This document shows, piece after piece, positions 54,386-64,000 of a DNA stretch of 64,000 nucleotides (its first letter is position 1; every line of letters starts with the position of its first letter). The notes under the pieces are model-generated. The model was not told where the DNA came from. It made no database searches and was given only the letters and a program-made list of their open reading frames with translations. Origin of the DNA: Euborellia annulipes. Its lineage: Eukaryota; Arthropoda; Insecta; Dermaptera; Anisolabididae. Made by a program: the position numbers and the translations under genes. The stretch covers positions 89,446-153,445 of the forward strand of contig JAKCPI010005171.1 in assembly GCA_023213315.1 (NCBI GenBank), read 5' to 3'.

Positions 54386-54490
54386 GGCTTAGCTAGACCT
54401 GTGGGAGCCCCGGTGCAAAATAAGAAAATGAAGCCCCAGCGAAGTGTCCAACCAGGGGGGTAGAGGGGGGGGGGTCCGGGGTCAAAATTT
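54386..54490. repeat. hAT-like terminus
   Basis: CAGGGGCTTAGCTAGACC with GGAGCCCCGGTGC and a G run; partner end not found. Confidence 0.45.
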
Positions 54491-54578
54491 TACAAATAAT
54501 GACCTTGAAATCACTGTTTAGACACCATTTTTAACCAAAAAATTAACACACTTCACTTCTGAACCATTAACTGAAGTG

Positions 54579-54662
54579 TTTTATTTTTTCACATTCATAC
54601 TCACATTCACATAGTCTTTTCGTCAACTTAGACCATTTATGACTCTAAACGATACTCGTATT
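54579..54662 (-). mobile_element. SINE-B tail fragment interrupted by a foldback
   Basis: CACATTCATACTCACATTC, GTCTTTTCGTCAACTTAG and GACTCTAAACGATACTCGTA. The next element duplicated GATACTCGTATT. Confidence 0.75.
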
Positions 54663-54926
54663 GTTCAAGATGATAAGGAATAAATCCCAAAGAAGAATAC
54701 AGCGAAATTTATTTCATTTAATTTTAATAAAAATTCTTAATCACTTGCTGACGTTTCGGTTCGGGTTTGAACCATCATCGGAGCTACAAACATGGAAAAT
54801 AATACAAAAGATGTTTTTTGTTTACAAATCATTTGAAAAGACCTAATAAATTAATTGCATTCATCTTTGGGATTTATTCCTTATCCTCTTGAACATAAAA
54901 CTACAGCTATAACAAATATTCAATCA
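54663..54926. mobile_element. 264-bp foldback retroposon, 12-bp TSD, degenerate hammerhead
   Basis: GATACTCGTATT at 54651-54662 and 54927-54938. Arms 54663-54700 and 54857-54895 pair; a 31-bp tail follows. A hammerhead-like motif lies in the loop. It inserted in SINE-B, and family A begins at the right TSD. Confidence 0.78.
54746..54787 (-). ncRNA. Hammerhead-like motif, U4 changed
   Basis: Minus: core CCGATGA (U4 to C), stem II GGTTC/GAACC, GAAA, ACGT, C, then AGC pairing with GCT. Predicted inactive. Confidence 0.6.
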
Positions 54927-54938
54927 GATACTCGTATT

Positions 54939-56301
54939 TTTACTTTCTCTTACCTATGTATATATGTAATATATATATAGAGAGAAAGTATTGGATTCAT
55001 GTCAAAAATTCGATGTCGAGATTTTTTGATGGATCTTCACGTTTTGAGGTCCCCTGAATCCAAAAAAGTGGTTTTCGCGACATGGTCTGTCTGTCTGTGT
55101 GTCTGTGTGTCTGTGTGTGTGTGTGTCTGTGAACAAAATATCTCAAGAACGAAAAGAGCTAGGAAGTTGAAATTTTATATTTAAGTTAGGCACCCCCCCC
55201 CATGGGACGTGACACGAAGCTTTTGAACAAAATCGACCAAAGAGTACTAGCACTTTACTGATTCACTTTTTCAGTTTTTTTCGATTTTCTCAAAATTTGC
55301 TCCAACGATTTTTTTTAAAATTCAAAAATCAATTATTTTTTAGATTCTCTATAAAATGTATATTCTCATTTTGTGATTGAAATCTTCTGAAGACCACTTT
55401 ACTCTTGTACTCCATAGAAAAGATAGGAGAAATGGTTGCCATGAGTATCAAAATATAAATATTTTCCCATACTTATAAATTTTACATCTTGAATTCAATT
55501 GTACCCTACTGTCGGAAACTAAATACATGTCGACACAAAAAATCTGGTGTGACAAGCACAGTACACAACTTTCGATTACCGAAGGTAAGAGAAAGTTGTG
55601 TGCTGCTGCGCCAGTCACACCAGATTTTTACTTTATCTTACCTATGTATATATGTAATATATATATAGAGAGAAAGTATTGGATTCATGTCAAAAATTCG
55701 ATGTCGAGATTTTGATGGATCTTCACGTTTTGAGGTCCCCTGAATCCAAAAAAGTGGTTTTCGCGACATGGTCTGTCTGTGTGTGTGTGTGTCTGTGTGT
55801 CTGTGTGTGTTCAATTTTAAGCATGAAGGAATTGAGCTAGGAGGTTGAAATTTTATATTTAAGTTAAACACCCCCCGGGACCGGAAAAATAAGCTTTTAA
55901 TCAAAATCGGCCAAAGAGTACTAGTACTTTACTGATGCACTTTTTCAGTTTTTTTCGATTTTCTCAAAATTTGCTCCAACGATTTTTTTTAAAATTCAAA
56001 AATCAATTATTTTTTAGATGCCTTTTAAAATGTATATTCTCGTTTTGCGATTGAAATCTTCTGAAGACCACTTTACTCTTGTATATCATAGGGAAGATAG
56101 AAGAAATGGTTGTCATGGTAACAAAATATAAATATTTTCCCATACTTATAAATTTTACATCTGAATTCATATGTTCCGTACTGTCGGAAACTAAATATAT
56201 GTCGACACAAAAAATCTGGTGTGACAAGCACAGAACACAACTTTCGATTACCGAAGGTAAGAGAAAGTTGTGTGCTGTGCGCCAGTCACACCAGATTTTT
56301 A
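54939..56301 (-). repeat. Two family A elements in head-to-tail tandem
   Basis: Copies 54939-55627 and 55626-56301 are joined directly: the first ends in the head hairpin CCAGATTTTT and the second starts with TTTTTACTTTATC, sharing the T run. The two differ in microsatellite length and in the CCCCATGGGACG versus CCGGGACCGG stretch, so they are not a recent duplication of one copy. Confidence 0.88.
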
Positions 56302-56451
56302 ATATATCTATTGGGAGTCCAGGCATTTTCTATTTAAGCCATTTGGAATCCAAATGACTTAAATAAAATTATCGGACTGCCTGGGGTCCGAACCCGCGAC
56401 GTTCGGTATAGAAGGTAGGCACGCTACCAACTACTCCAAGCCCCGTGGGCG
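56302..56451 (-). mobile_element. SINE-B head part, variant subfamily
   Basis: Body hairpin, GGGGTCCGAACCCGCGACG, TACCTTCTATACCGAACG head and GCCCCGTGGGC. The 3' part is missing at the family A junction. Confidence 0.82.
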
Positions 56452-56616
56452 ATCTCTACTTGATACACCATCAGAGGCTTTGACAACAATTCAAAATTAT
56501 TCCAACTTAATTAAAACACGCAATCTTCAAAGTCGATTTTCTTGAGTGTTCTTGAGTAGTGCATCGTACTGCTTTAGGAAATTGATGTCCAGATACTAAT
56601 CTTCAAATCCTATGAG

Positions 56617-56854
56617 TAGAGACCGGATTTTTATGCAGTAAAAACCGCTAAATATGCCATATAATATGCAGTAAAAGTATTAAAATATGCAGCCAAATAT
56701 GCAATATATTTATGGCAAAAATATTAAGTAAATGGCTTCAAATTAAAGGCAAATCATGATTTCTACTGATGTAAAACTAATGGTGTTTTATTTTTGGAAG
56801 GAAATGATAGAGAAAAAAAAAAAAAAATTGGTCTCACAATAAAAAACTAAATTT

Positions 56855-56886
<32 letters not shown>

Positions 56887-57698
56887 TAAATAAAGTGCGA
56901 AATTTTGAAAATATTAATAAACAGAGAGCAATCCATTGCGAAATTTTTGAATCAACCGAGGACCCCTGTTTTGGCATTTTTTTTTCTTTAATTAATTTGA
57001 CTTCGAACTATGGAACACGACTAAGGGCGAATCCAGAGGTGTTTCTCGGGGGGGGGGGAAGAGGGATAATCTGGTGTGACTCATCGCACAGCACACTATT
57101 TTTCCTTAATTTCGGTAATTTAAAGGCGCATTTCTGTACTTGTTTGCCAGAATATAAATACAAATCAAATTTTTAAGTATTAATTTTTAAAATTTTACAT
57201 TAAAAATAAATTTTTTTTTTTTCGAAAAAAAAGTATTTTTTTTAAATCTCAGAGTGGGGTGAGGGGGGGGGGTAATTACCGCCTTTATCCCCCCCCTTCC
57301 CTTGTATCCGCCCTTGAACACAACTGACTTGATATTCATCCAAAGAAAATTCTAGCAAAATTAAATTTATTTCTTTAAAGAGGATATCAAGAATAAAAAA
57401 TATATAGTTATTTATTTTTTACAATGTAATAAAGGATTCAAACTTTTTCTTTTTTTTTGTTTTTAGAAAAAAAAATTAAAAAATTAAAATAAATTGAAAC
57501 TTTTACTGAAAAAAAATTTAAAATATCCAAAAAGTCTTAAATATGCAACTTTATGCAATATTGACCAAATATGCAAAAATATGCAATATAGAATTTGAAC
57601 CCTAGCTCCAAGGGGACATGATTCGGATAGAAAATTGGTTTTCAGTGACGTACCTATCAGCAAATAGAATATGCAATTGCATAGGAATCCGGTCTCTA
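56617..57698. mobile_element. hAT-type element, 8-bp TSD, interrupted at its last base pair
   Basis: Ends read inward TAGAGACCGGATTTTTATGC and TAGAGACCGGATTCCTATGC. TSD CCTATGAG at 56609-56616 and 59807-59814. The right TSD is displaced by 2.1 kb because another transposon used the terminal TA. Interior is AT-rich with repeated ATATGCA motifs and contains a nested hAT-like MITE at 57022. No transposase. Confidence 0.87.
57022..57316. mobile_element. hAT-like MITE with captured family A hairpin
   Basis: Ends TAAGGGCGAATCC and, inward, CAAGGGCGGATAC. Flanks AACACGAC (57014-57021) and AACACAAC (57317-57324) differ by one base. It includes a degenerate family A head hairpin at 57067-57165, as does the deleted copy at 37017. 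The hairpin is therefore part of this MITE. Confidence 0.75.
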
Positions 57699-59804
57699 CA
57701 CTGAAAAAAAAAACCTTGTAAATTCAATGGAAATCCCTTCAATTCATTCCGAAACCGTAATGAAAATGCGTCAATGAGGTTTCTCGTCAATTCAATGGGA
57801 TACCTTGTTAAAACGAAATTGAAGGTGCATCTTATAATTTCAAAAGGTTTTCCTGTTGAAAAAAAACTGACAAGATTTCCTTTAAATTTAAAAGGAAATT
57901 TTGTTAAAACGAAGTTGACCGTATTTACCGTAAATTTTAAAGGAATTTTTGTTGAAACGAAATTGACAGGATTTCCCGTAATTTTTAAAGGAAATTTTGT
58001 TGAAACGAAATTGACAGGATTTCCTGTAAATTTTAAAGGAAATTTTGTTGAAACCAAATTGACAGGATTTCCTGTAATTTTTAAAGGATATTTTGTCAAA
58101 ACTAAATTTACTGGATTTCTTGTAATTTTAAAATGATTTTTCATTTAATTTTAAATTGAATTTATTTCAATCTGCTACAGCTACACTCGACGGAACACAG
58201 GTTTTTGGCGTGTTGATTAATTTAAGAGATTTTTTAATTATTTATTTTAAATATATTTTTAATTTTTCTCAGGTCAAAGATATGCATTATTGTTTTACGA
58301 ATGACATGAGAAAAATCAAACATATATTTAAAAAATAATAAAAAAACTTTTTAATTAATCAACACGCCAAAAACCTGTGTTCCGACGAGCTGTGGCAGAT
58401 TGAAATAAATTCAAGTTACAATGATTTTTTTGTCAAAAACAATTTGACAGGATTTCTTATAATTTTAAAAGGATTCTTTGTATAAAGGAAATTATGTAAA
58501 ACAATCAAATTTACAAAATTATAACAAAAAAAATGTTTTTTTATTTTACGAGTTAATTACAAAAAAATTACAATTCAGTTGTAATGTACACCAAACTTAT
58601 ATAAATAAATACTTTTGAAATGAATTATCAAGATGTCTTATTTTATAAATAGGCCTATTAATAAGTTTTGAAACATATTAAAATATCAAAAATATGTATT
58701 TATTTTTAGATAATATGAAAAAAAAAATAGAAATGTCATTTTCAGAACCATAGGATGAATTGTTCATTTGTAGATGCTGAATCTTCGATTTTGTATTCTG
58801 AAAAAAAAAAAAAGTTTGTTTTTTAATTCTACCAAAATTTGTTTATATTCTAAATTTTTAACTTGTTGAGGTCGGCCTGACCAAGAGAGCCCTCTTGGGC
58901 TAAGGTATTGTATTCAGTTCTTTTGTCTCTTGAAAATAAGGAATTTTATCTGAAAGAACCCTTTTCCCACTAATGTCAATGGCCGAAAGCCTAAAACGTA
59001 TGCAAGAGTTTTTTATTCAAAAAAAATAAATTGTATAAACACTAGATAATATTTTGAAACATTTTACATTTTGTTTTATAACATTATATTTACCTTTTAA
59101 TGTATGAAACAGACCTTCTAAATCCCACTCAATTAGAATGTGATATAATTTTAAATAGTCTTCATTGAAGTCCTGCAAGTCAAGCACAAAATTTATTATA
59201 AATAATATATTAAAAGAAAATCATAATATATTTTGTAGACGTACCTTGGTTTTTTGCCATAATATGTAAAGAAAAAAACAGGATACAAAAAAAATTTTGT
59301 TAGACGTGCCGTGAATAAAAAAAAAAAAAGTACAAATATTTTTCAAAATTAAAAAAGTATATATGATAGAAGATATCAACTCGGATTTCAAATATTCAAA
59401 GAATGAATCTGGAAAAGAAATGCTGCCTAGTCAACTCAAGCTAGTCATACTGTCTGCTAAGAGAGAATGACGAGCTTTGAGTTAGAGAGGAAGCAATTGG
59501 TAGGTTAGGTAGAGAGGGAGTTGCCTTTTTCTCAGGTAAAATAAGAATTTAAAGGTTTTTACTGTCAAATTTAAAGGAAACCTTGTCAATTTTACAGGAT
59601 TTCTTTTTGAATTAGAACTCGATGAAATTTCCTGTAAAAATAAAAGGAAATTTTTTCATTTTCTACGGTATGAGTTTGTCATTTAGAACTTGAGGCGATT
59701 TCTTGTAAAAATGAAAGGAAAATTTGTTAATTTTATGGGAAGGTTTGTTGAAAATTTTTAAAGGGATTTCACTTTAAATTTACAAGGTCGGTTTTTTTTC
59801 AGTG
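57699..59804. mobile_element. 2.1-kb TA-duplicating element with CACTG ends
   Basis: Terminal inverted repeats CACTGAAAAAAA... / CACTGAAAAAAAA with AAGGTTTACAAATT-like continuations, flanked by TA (57697-57698 and 59805-59806). The left subterminal zone (57720-58135) is a ~51-bp tandem array (AAGGAAATTTTGTTGAAACG, AAATTGACAGGATTTCC); a decayed version lies near the right end (59540-59780). A foldback lies at 58160-58415 (CACGCCAAAAACCTGTGTTC). No transposase; the long ORFs here translate the array. Confidence 0.82.
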
Positions 59805-60017
59805 TACCTATGAGTTAAAAAAAAATCGGTGACCACTACCCGTGGGGACTCCTTCGGTTAGTGAGCATATGTGGCATTTTTAAATCCTCAATTTTAATAT
59901 TTTGATGTTTTATTATGATTAATCGACCCCGAGAATTGAAAAATACCAAGTCGATTCCAAAAATCTAAAATCGACTTTTCCAGCCGTTTGTTGTCGATTC
60001 CTGGTCTATGACGATTT

Positions 60018-60393
60018 TTATATATAGAGATTATTTTAACGGTTAATTATTCATGAACTTAAGATTTTTTTGTGAATCATATCCTTTCCGGGACTCTCCC
60101 GGTACACAGACAAAAAATTCAAGCCGATATTATAGAATTCAAAATGTAAATAAATAACAAAAATCGTAAACATGGGTAAATATTTATATTTTGTTACCAT
60201 GGCAACTATTTCTCCTAATTTTTATTTTTATCTTATTTTAACGATTAATTACTCATTAACTTATTGTTATTTGTGAAACAAAACCTGTCCGGGACTCTCA
60301 CAAACATACACAAAAAATTTCATCATAATTGGTTCAGTCGTTTAGGAGGAGTTCAGTCACATACACACGTACAGAAGAATTATATATATAAAG
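60018..60393 (-). mobile_element. Helitron-like fragment, sister of 14.1 kb
   Basis: Closely matches 14210-14593, including the ATTTTGTTACCATGGCAAC segment shared with family A. The GC hairpin and CTAG end are missing. Confidence 0.7.
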
Positions 60394-60414
60394 AAGAAGA
60401 AGATATAATATATA

Positions 60415-61074
60415 TTTTACTTTCTCTTACCTATGTATATATGTAATATATATATAGAGAGAAAGTATTGGATTCATGTCAAAAATTCGATGTCGAGATT
60501 TTGATGGATCTTCACGTTTTGAGGTCCCCTGAATCCAAAAAAGTGGTTTTCGCGACATGGTCTGTCTGTGGGTGGGTGGGTGTCAAATTTTAAGCATGAA
60601 GGAATTGAGCTATGAGGCTGAAATTTTATATTTAAGTTAAACACCCCCCGGGACCGGAAAAATAAGCTTTTAATCAAAATCGGCCAAAGAGTACTAGTAC
60701 TTTACTGATGCACTTTTTCAGTTTTTTTCGATTTTCTCAAAATTCGCTCTAACGATTTTGATTAAAATTCAAAAATCAATTATTTTTTAGATGCTCTTTC
60801 AAATGCATATTCTCGTTTTGCCCTCAAAATTGTTTGAAGCACACTTTACTCTTGTGCTTCATAGGAAAGATAGGAGAAATGGTTGTCATGGTTACAAAAT
60901 ATAAATAATTTCCCATACTTATAAATTTTACATCTGAATTCAAATATTCCCTACTGCGGGAACTAAATACATGTCGACACAAAAATCTGGTGTGACAAGC
61001 ACAGTACACAACTTTCGATTACCGAAGGTAAGAGAAAGTTATTGTGCTGTGCGCCAGTCACCACCAGATTTTTC
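60415..61074 (-). repeat. Family A element, full length
   Basis: Short GTGG microsatellite (60568-60583), body and head hairpin 60983-61074 with small insertions in one arm. Confidence 0.88.
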
Positions 61075-61660
61075 TTTTCATGAACGAATCCCCTTCCACT
61101 CAACTGATTGTTATGAAATTTGATCCATGGCTAGTAAACGTCTTAATTGTCACTATATCGGTGTTTTTCTAAAGATTTGGTCCATGGGAAGTTAAGAAAA
61201 TCAATAAATATTCACTTTTCAATTCAACTATGGTACTCTTATCTGATAAATGATTAAAAGCAACACATGCAAAAAAGAAAAATGACTTTCCAAATGCCAT
61301 TTAGACATAGATTATTTCAATCTTCTTTATAAGAATTAATTTAGCTACAATAATATTATTTTTTCCTTTATTAAAAAACAAAAAAAAAAGCTTTTTTCAT
61401 TAACTCCCGTGAAATATGCTTCGCTTTTTCACTTAAGCCTTCTTTCAAACTTAATATTAAAGAGAAAGAGAGATCTGTTTTAAAAACTCAAATTATTTAT
61501 ACATTTATAAGTAATAACAAGAAAAAAAAAATAAACTTTGAAATGCTTTTTTAATTAAATTTTACTATCTGCGCCCTTACTCCCCCTTAGTTGGGCTGTG
61601 CAGCTGGAATTCTGCTTTAAAGTTAAAAAAAAAATAATAATAATCTCTTGACACGAAAAT
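61075..61660. other. AT-rich stretch without gene
   Basis: No supported feature. Confidence 0.5.
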
Positions 61661-61663
61661 TGG

Positions 61664-61735
61664 TCTGTGAAATCTGTCTATCACTCTCTATTTAGACAAC
61701 TTCCCGTTGGAATATCGAAATGAAATTTTACGTTA
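61664..61735 (+). repeat. Family D (Helitron-like) fragment
   Basis: TCTATTTAGACAACTTCCCG and TGGAATATCGAAATGAAAT match part of the family D 5' region. Confidence 0.6.
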
Positions 61736-61950
61736 CGGAGAGTCCGGTAAATATATATGGTTCCTTAATGTCCATTTGCACCAACACATCTTACGATTAG
61801 ATCTTAGCTCGTCTTACATCTTACATCTTAAGATCCTCTATGTGTGCCTCCATCGCATAAATAATTACATAAGATATTTTTATTTAAAAAAAAAAATATA
61901 GCCTATATTCTCTACCTAAATAGTTGAATAGGTAAAATGTCACATTTCGA

Positions 61951-62340
61951 TTTTTTACTTTTTCTTACCTCTATATATGTTAATATATAGAGAGAGAAAG
62001 TATTGGATTCATGTCAAAAATTCGATGTCGAGATTTTGATGGATATACACGTTTTGAGGTCCCCTGAATCCAAAAAAGTGGTTTTCGCGACATGGTCTGT
62101 CTGTCTGTGTGTGTGTGTGTGTGTGTGTCTGTGAACAAAATATCTCAAGAACGAAAAGAGCTAGGAGGTTGAAATTTTATATTTAAGTTAGGCACCCCCA
62201 TGGGACGTGACACGAAGCTTTTGAACAAAATCGGCCAAAGAGTACTAGTACTTTACTGAAGCACTTGTTCTTTTTTTTTCGATTTTCTCTAAATTCCGCT
62301 CCAACAATTTTTTTTTTTAATTCAAAAAATCAATTATTTT
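61951..62340 (-). repeat. Family A, head lost
   Basis: Distal hairpin, conserved block, GT microsatellite (62101-62128) and the GTACTAGTACTTTACTGA zone, then a break near 62340. Confidence 0.85.
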
Positions 62341-62409
62341 CAACTTTGCCCATCAACCGGAGGTTCGCAGTGAAAGTTAATGTAATCGTAAAAAAAATCG
62401 AAATTTTTC

Positions 62410-62700
62410 TGAAGCTGCCAAAATGCGTTTTGAGGTCCCATGAATCCATTTAAGTAGTTTTTGGAATGATGTCTGTGTCTCTGTGTGTGTGTGTGTCCGT
62501 GTGTGTGTGTGTGTGTTTGTCTGTGGTAATTTTTTTCGTCAACGAAATCTCAAAAACTATTCACCCAATTGTTTTGAAATTTTGCACCCATAAACTGGGG
62601 GTAGAGGCCAAGAACTGAAAAGCTTTTGGTAAACATCGGACCATTAGGGGGGCTCTAGGGGGGGGACAAATATTTTTTTCTTGAATAGTGGGTGGGCAAA
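62410..62700. repeat. GT microsatellite with partial family A-like block
   Basis: 62430-62470 (TTTTGAGGTCCCATGAATCC) is a second, diverged, copy of the family A distal block followed by a GT/GTCT microsatellite (62472-62523). The CTCAAAAACTATTCACCC segment after it is unlike family A. Confidence 0.55.
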
Positions 62701-62714
62701 GTTGTGCGCTCAGC

Positions 62715-63417
62715 TTACAAGGGGAGGTCGCCACATGTGGGTCACCGATTTTATTCATATTTGGTGAAGTTAAAGTACACAACCCCCCTAATCATCTGTG
62801 CAAAATAATAGGTCGCGCTTCTCAAGCACAATACTTTTTTATAATTGCCGTAGAGAAACAAAATTTTAAAAAGGACTTTAATAGATCCGTTAATTTATAT
62901 GAAAATATATTAAAATAGACTTTTCTTTTGAATAAATTAATATTAGGAATTTATTATGAATTAAAATATAACTTCGCATTTGATAATGAATGTCGGCTAT
63001 AAATTTGTACATATGTTAACTTTTATATTAATTCTATTTAAATATTAATTAGCTACTCCATGTGAGGTATAAATAATAGTAATTTAAAATCATTTAATTA
63101 ATATTTCTATTAATTATAACAATTTACATTAACAAATATAATAATAATAAAAAAAAAAAAAAAATAATGCTCGAACGGGATTCGAACCCGTAACCACTGT
63201 TTTGGAAGGCAGGAACCATAGCGCCGCCCCACGCTCCCTAACGACGGAATGGCTCAACTAGTTTCACACATAACATGCGTGCTAATTTTTAGATCGATTT
63301 TTCCCGGAAATGCTTGAGAAGCGCTATTATTTTGCACAGATGATTAGGGGATTGTGTACTTTAACTTCACCAAATATGAATAAAATCGGTGACCCACATG
63401 TGGCGACCTCCCCTTTG
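62715..63417. repeat. Foldback with tRNA-like core
   Basis: Arms 62715-62827 and 63312-63417 (GGTCGCCACATGTGG, TTGGTGAAGTTAAAGTACAC, ATCATCTGTGCAAAATAATA) are inverted. The ~480-bp centre is AT-rich apart from a tRNA-like sequence at 63170-63243. Confidence 0.75.
63170..63243 (-). pseudogene. tRNA-Gly(TCC)-like sequence
   Basis: Minus strand: CGTGGGGCGGCGC as A-box region, CCTGCCTTCCAAAACAG as anticodon arm with TCC, and ACGGGTTCGAATCCCG as a perfect T-arm/B-box. Acceptor 5' and 3' strands do not pair, so it is a relic or a SINE head. A T run follows. Confidence 0.6.
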
Positions 63418-63419
63418 TT

Positions 63420-64000
63420 AGTTCGACCCTTTATCTTATTCAAACATACAGATCTCGAAAAATATTTAATTAAAAAATAATATTCTTGTCTTTCAATTGA
63501 AATTTTTTTTTATCTATAAATTTCAGCTGATGATGTTCTTCTCGGCATAATCTAGAAAACTTTATCCAATTTCAAGTTTAGAAAAACAACAAACAACAAA
63601 ACAATTGAGATATTGAACATCGATCAACACAAACACATGCTCTAGAATGTTTAACAAGATGTTGAATATCGATCTGATTATGTAATGGAGGGAAAGGGAA
63701 GACAACAACGTCAACAACAACAACAACAAAAATTTGAACTCCTTGAGAAGAACCAACCAACTTTCTCGTTTCTTCTTTTTATTTTATTCGAAAAAAAATA
63801 AAACTTTTTGATTAATATTGCCAAAAGACCTAGGGCACTCTGAAACGAGTGACTTTGCTCTTGTTAAAAAGGGAAACAATCATTTTAATATTGATCTTTC
63901 TCCTTGGAGACCGAATAAACAAACAGAAAAAAATTTTCCTGGTGCCCAGAATCGGATTTTTAAGAGAGATTATAGTTAGATATTTGTCTAATTTCGCAAT
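63420..64000. other. AT-rich stretch without gene
   Basis: An AAC-type microsatellite at 63703-63728 yields spurious poly-Leu/Val ORFs. Nothing else supported. Confidence 0.5.

Noticed and set aside
57602..58144. 180-codon minus-strand and 120-codon plus-strand open frames
   Set aside because: Both translate the same ~51-bp tandem array; the repeating NPVNLVxTKxPLKxTG-type sequence is a consequence of period and base composition, not a gene.
63562..63760. Leu/Val-rich minus-strand frames
   Set aside because: They translate the AAC microsatellite at 63703-63728.
1..64000. CRISPR array or prokaryotic operon
   Set aside because: The regular repeats are tandem satellites without unique spacers of constant size, there are no cas-like genes, and the whole context is eukaryotic.

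Overview
This is an AT-rich, intergenic-type animal genome segment built almost entirely from interspersed repeats. I see no intact host gene. The only coding signal is remnants: three non-LTR retrotransposon C-terminal fragments plus a fourth broken one, one internally deleted mariner transposase, one THAP-domain exon, and a short cox2 fragment of mitochondrial origin. The mix of mariner, hAT, Helitron, tRNA-derived and 5S-derived SINEs, jockey/I-type LINEs and hammerhead-bearing retroposons fits an invertebrate, most likely an arthropod (a crustacean is possible). The species cannot be read from this window.

Dominant families. (1) A ~670-bp element, here 'family A', bounded by two hairpins and carrying an internal AC-rich microsatellite; about 18 copies plus solo hairpins, in both orientations. 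(2) A tRNA-derived SINE, 'SINE-B', with A/B boxes and a poly(A) tail; about 17 copies, several with visible target-site duplications (TSDs). (3) Helitron-like elements ending in a GC-rich hairpin plus CTAG. (4) A ~635-bp TTAA-flanked MITE, 'family E', four copies. (5) hAT-type elements, at least six with 8-bp TSDs. (6) Foldback retroposons of 264-776 bp, flanked by 9-15 bp TSDs, carrying hammerhead-ribozyme cores. I regard the last as the most interesting system in the window.

Layout. 0-7 kb: family A, E and a TAGCTT-rich transposon, a LINE end, the THAP exon, a hAT element. 7-13 kb: hammerhead foldback at 8.1 kb, hAT at 9.6-10.5 kb holding a ~135-bp tandem array, SINE-B, a near-perfect palindrome at 12.0 kb, a 99-bp tandem array at 12.3-12.9 kb. 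13-23 kb: Helitron, a family A copy that trapped a mitochondrial cox2 fragment and a 630-bp SINE, more family A, SINE-B and E. 23-33 kb: LINE fragment, a 776-bp hammerhead foldback, and a three-level nest (5S-derived SINE inside a TTAA transposon inside SINE-B). 33-47 kb: family A, I-type LINE end, mariner derivative, two hammerhead foldbacks with 13-bp TSDs, and an inverted pair of tRNA-Thr-like sequences. 47-64 kb: dense family A, second LINE fragment, hammerhead foldbacks at 52 and 54.7 kb, a Helitron with tandem GC-rich units, a hAT element whose last TA received a 2.1-kb TA-duplicating transposon, and a foldback with a tRNA-Gly-like core.

The sequence therefore records successive nested insertions, many of whose order can be read from duplicated target sites. 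All family assignments are by eye; no database search was possible.
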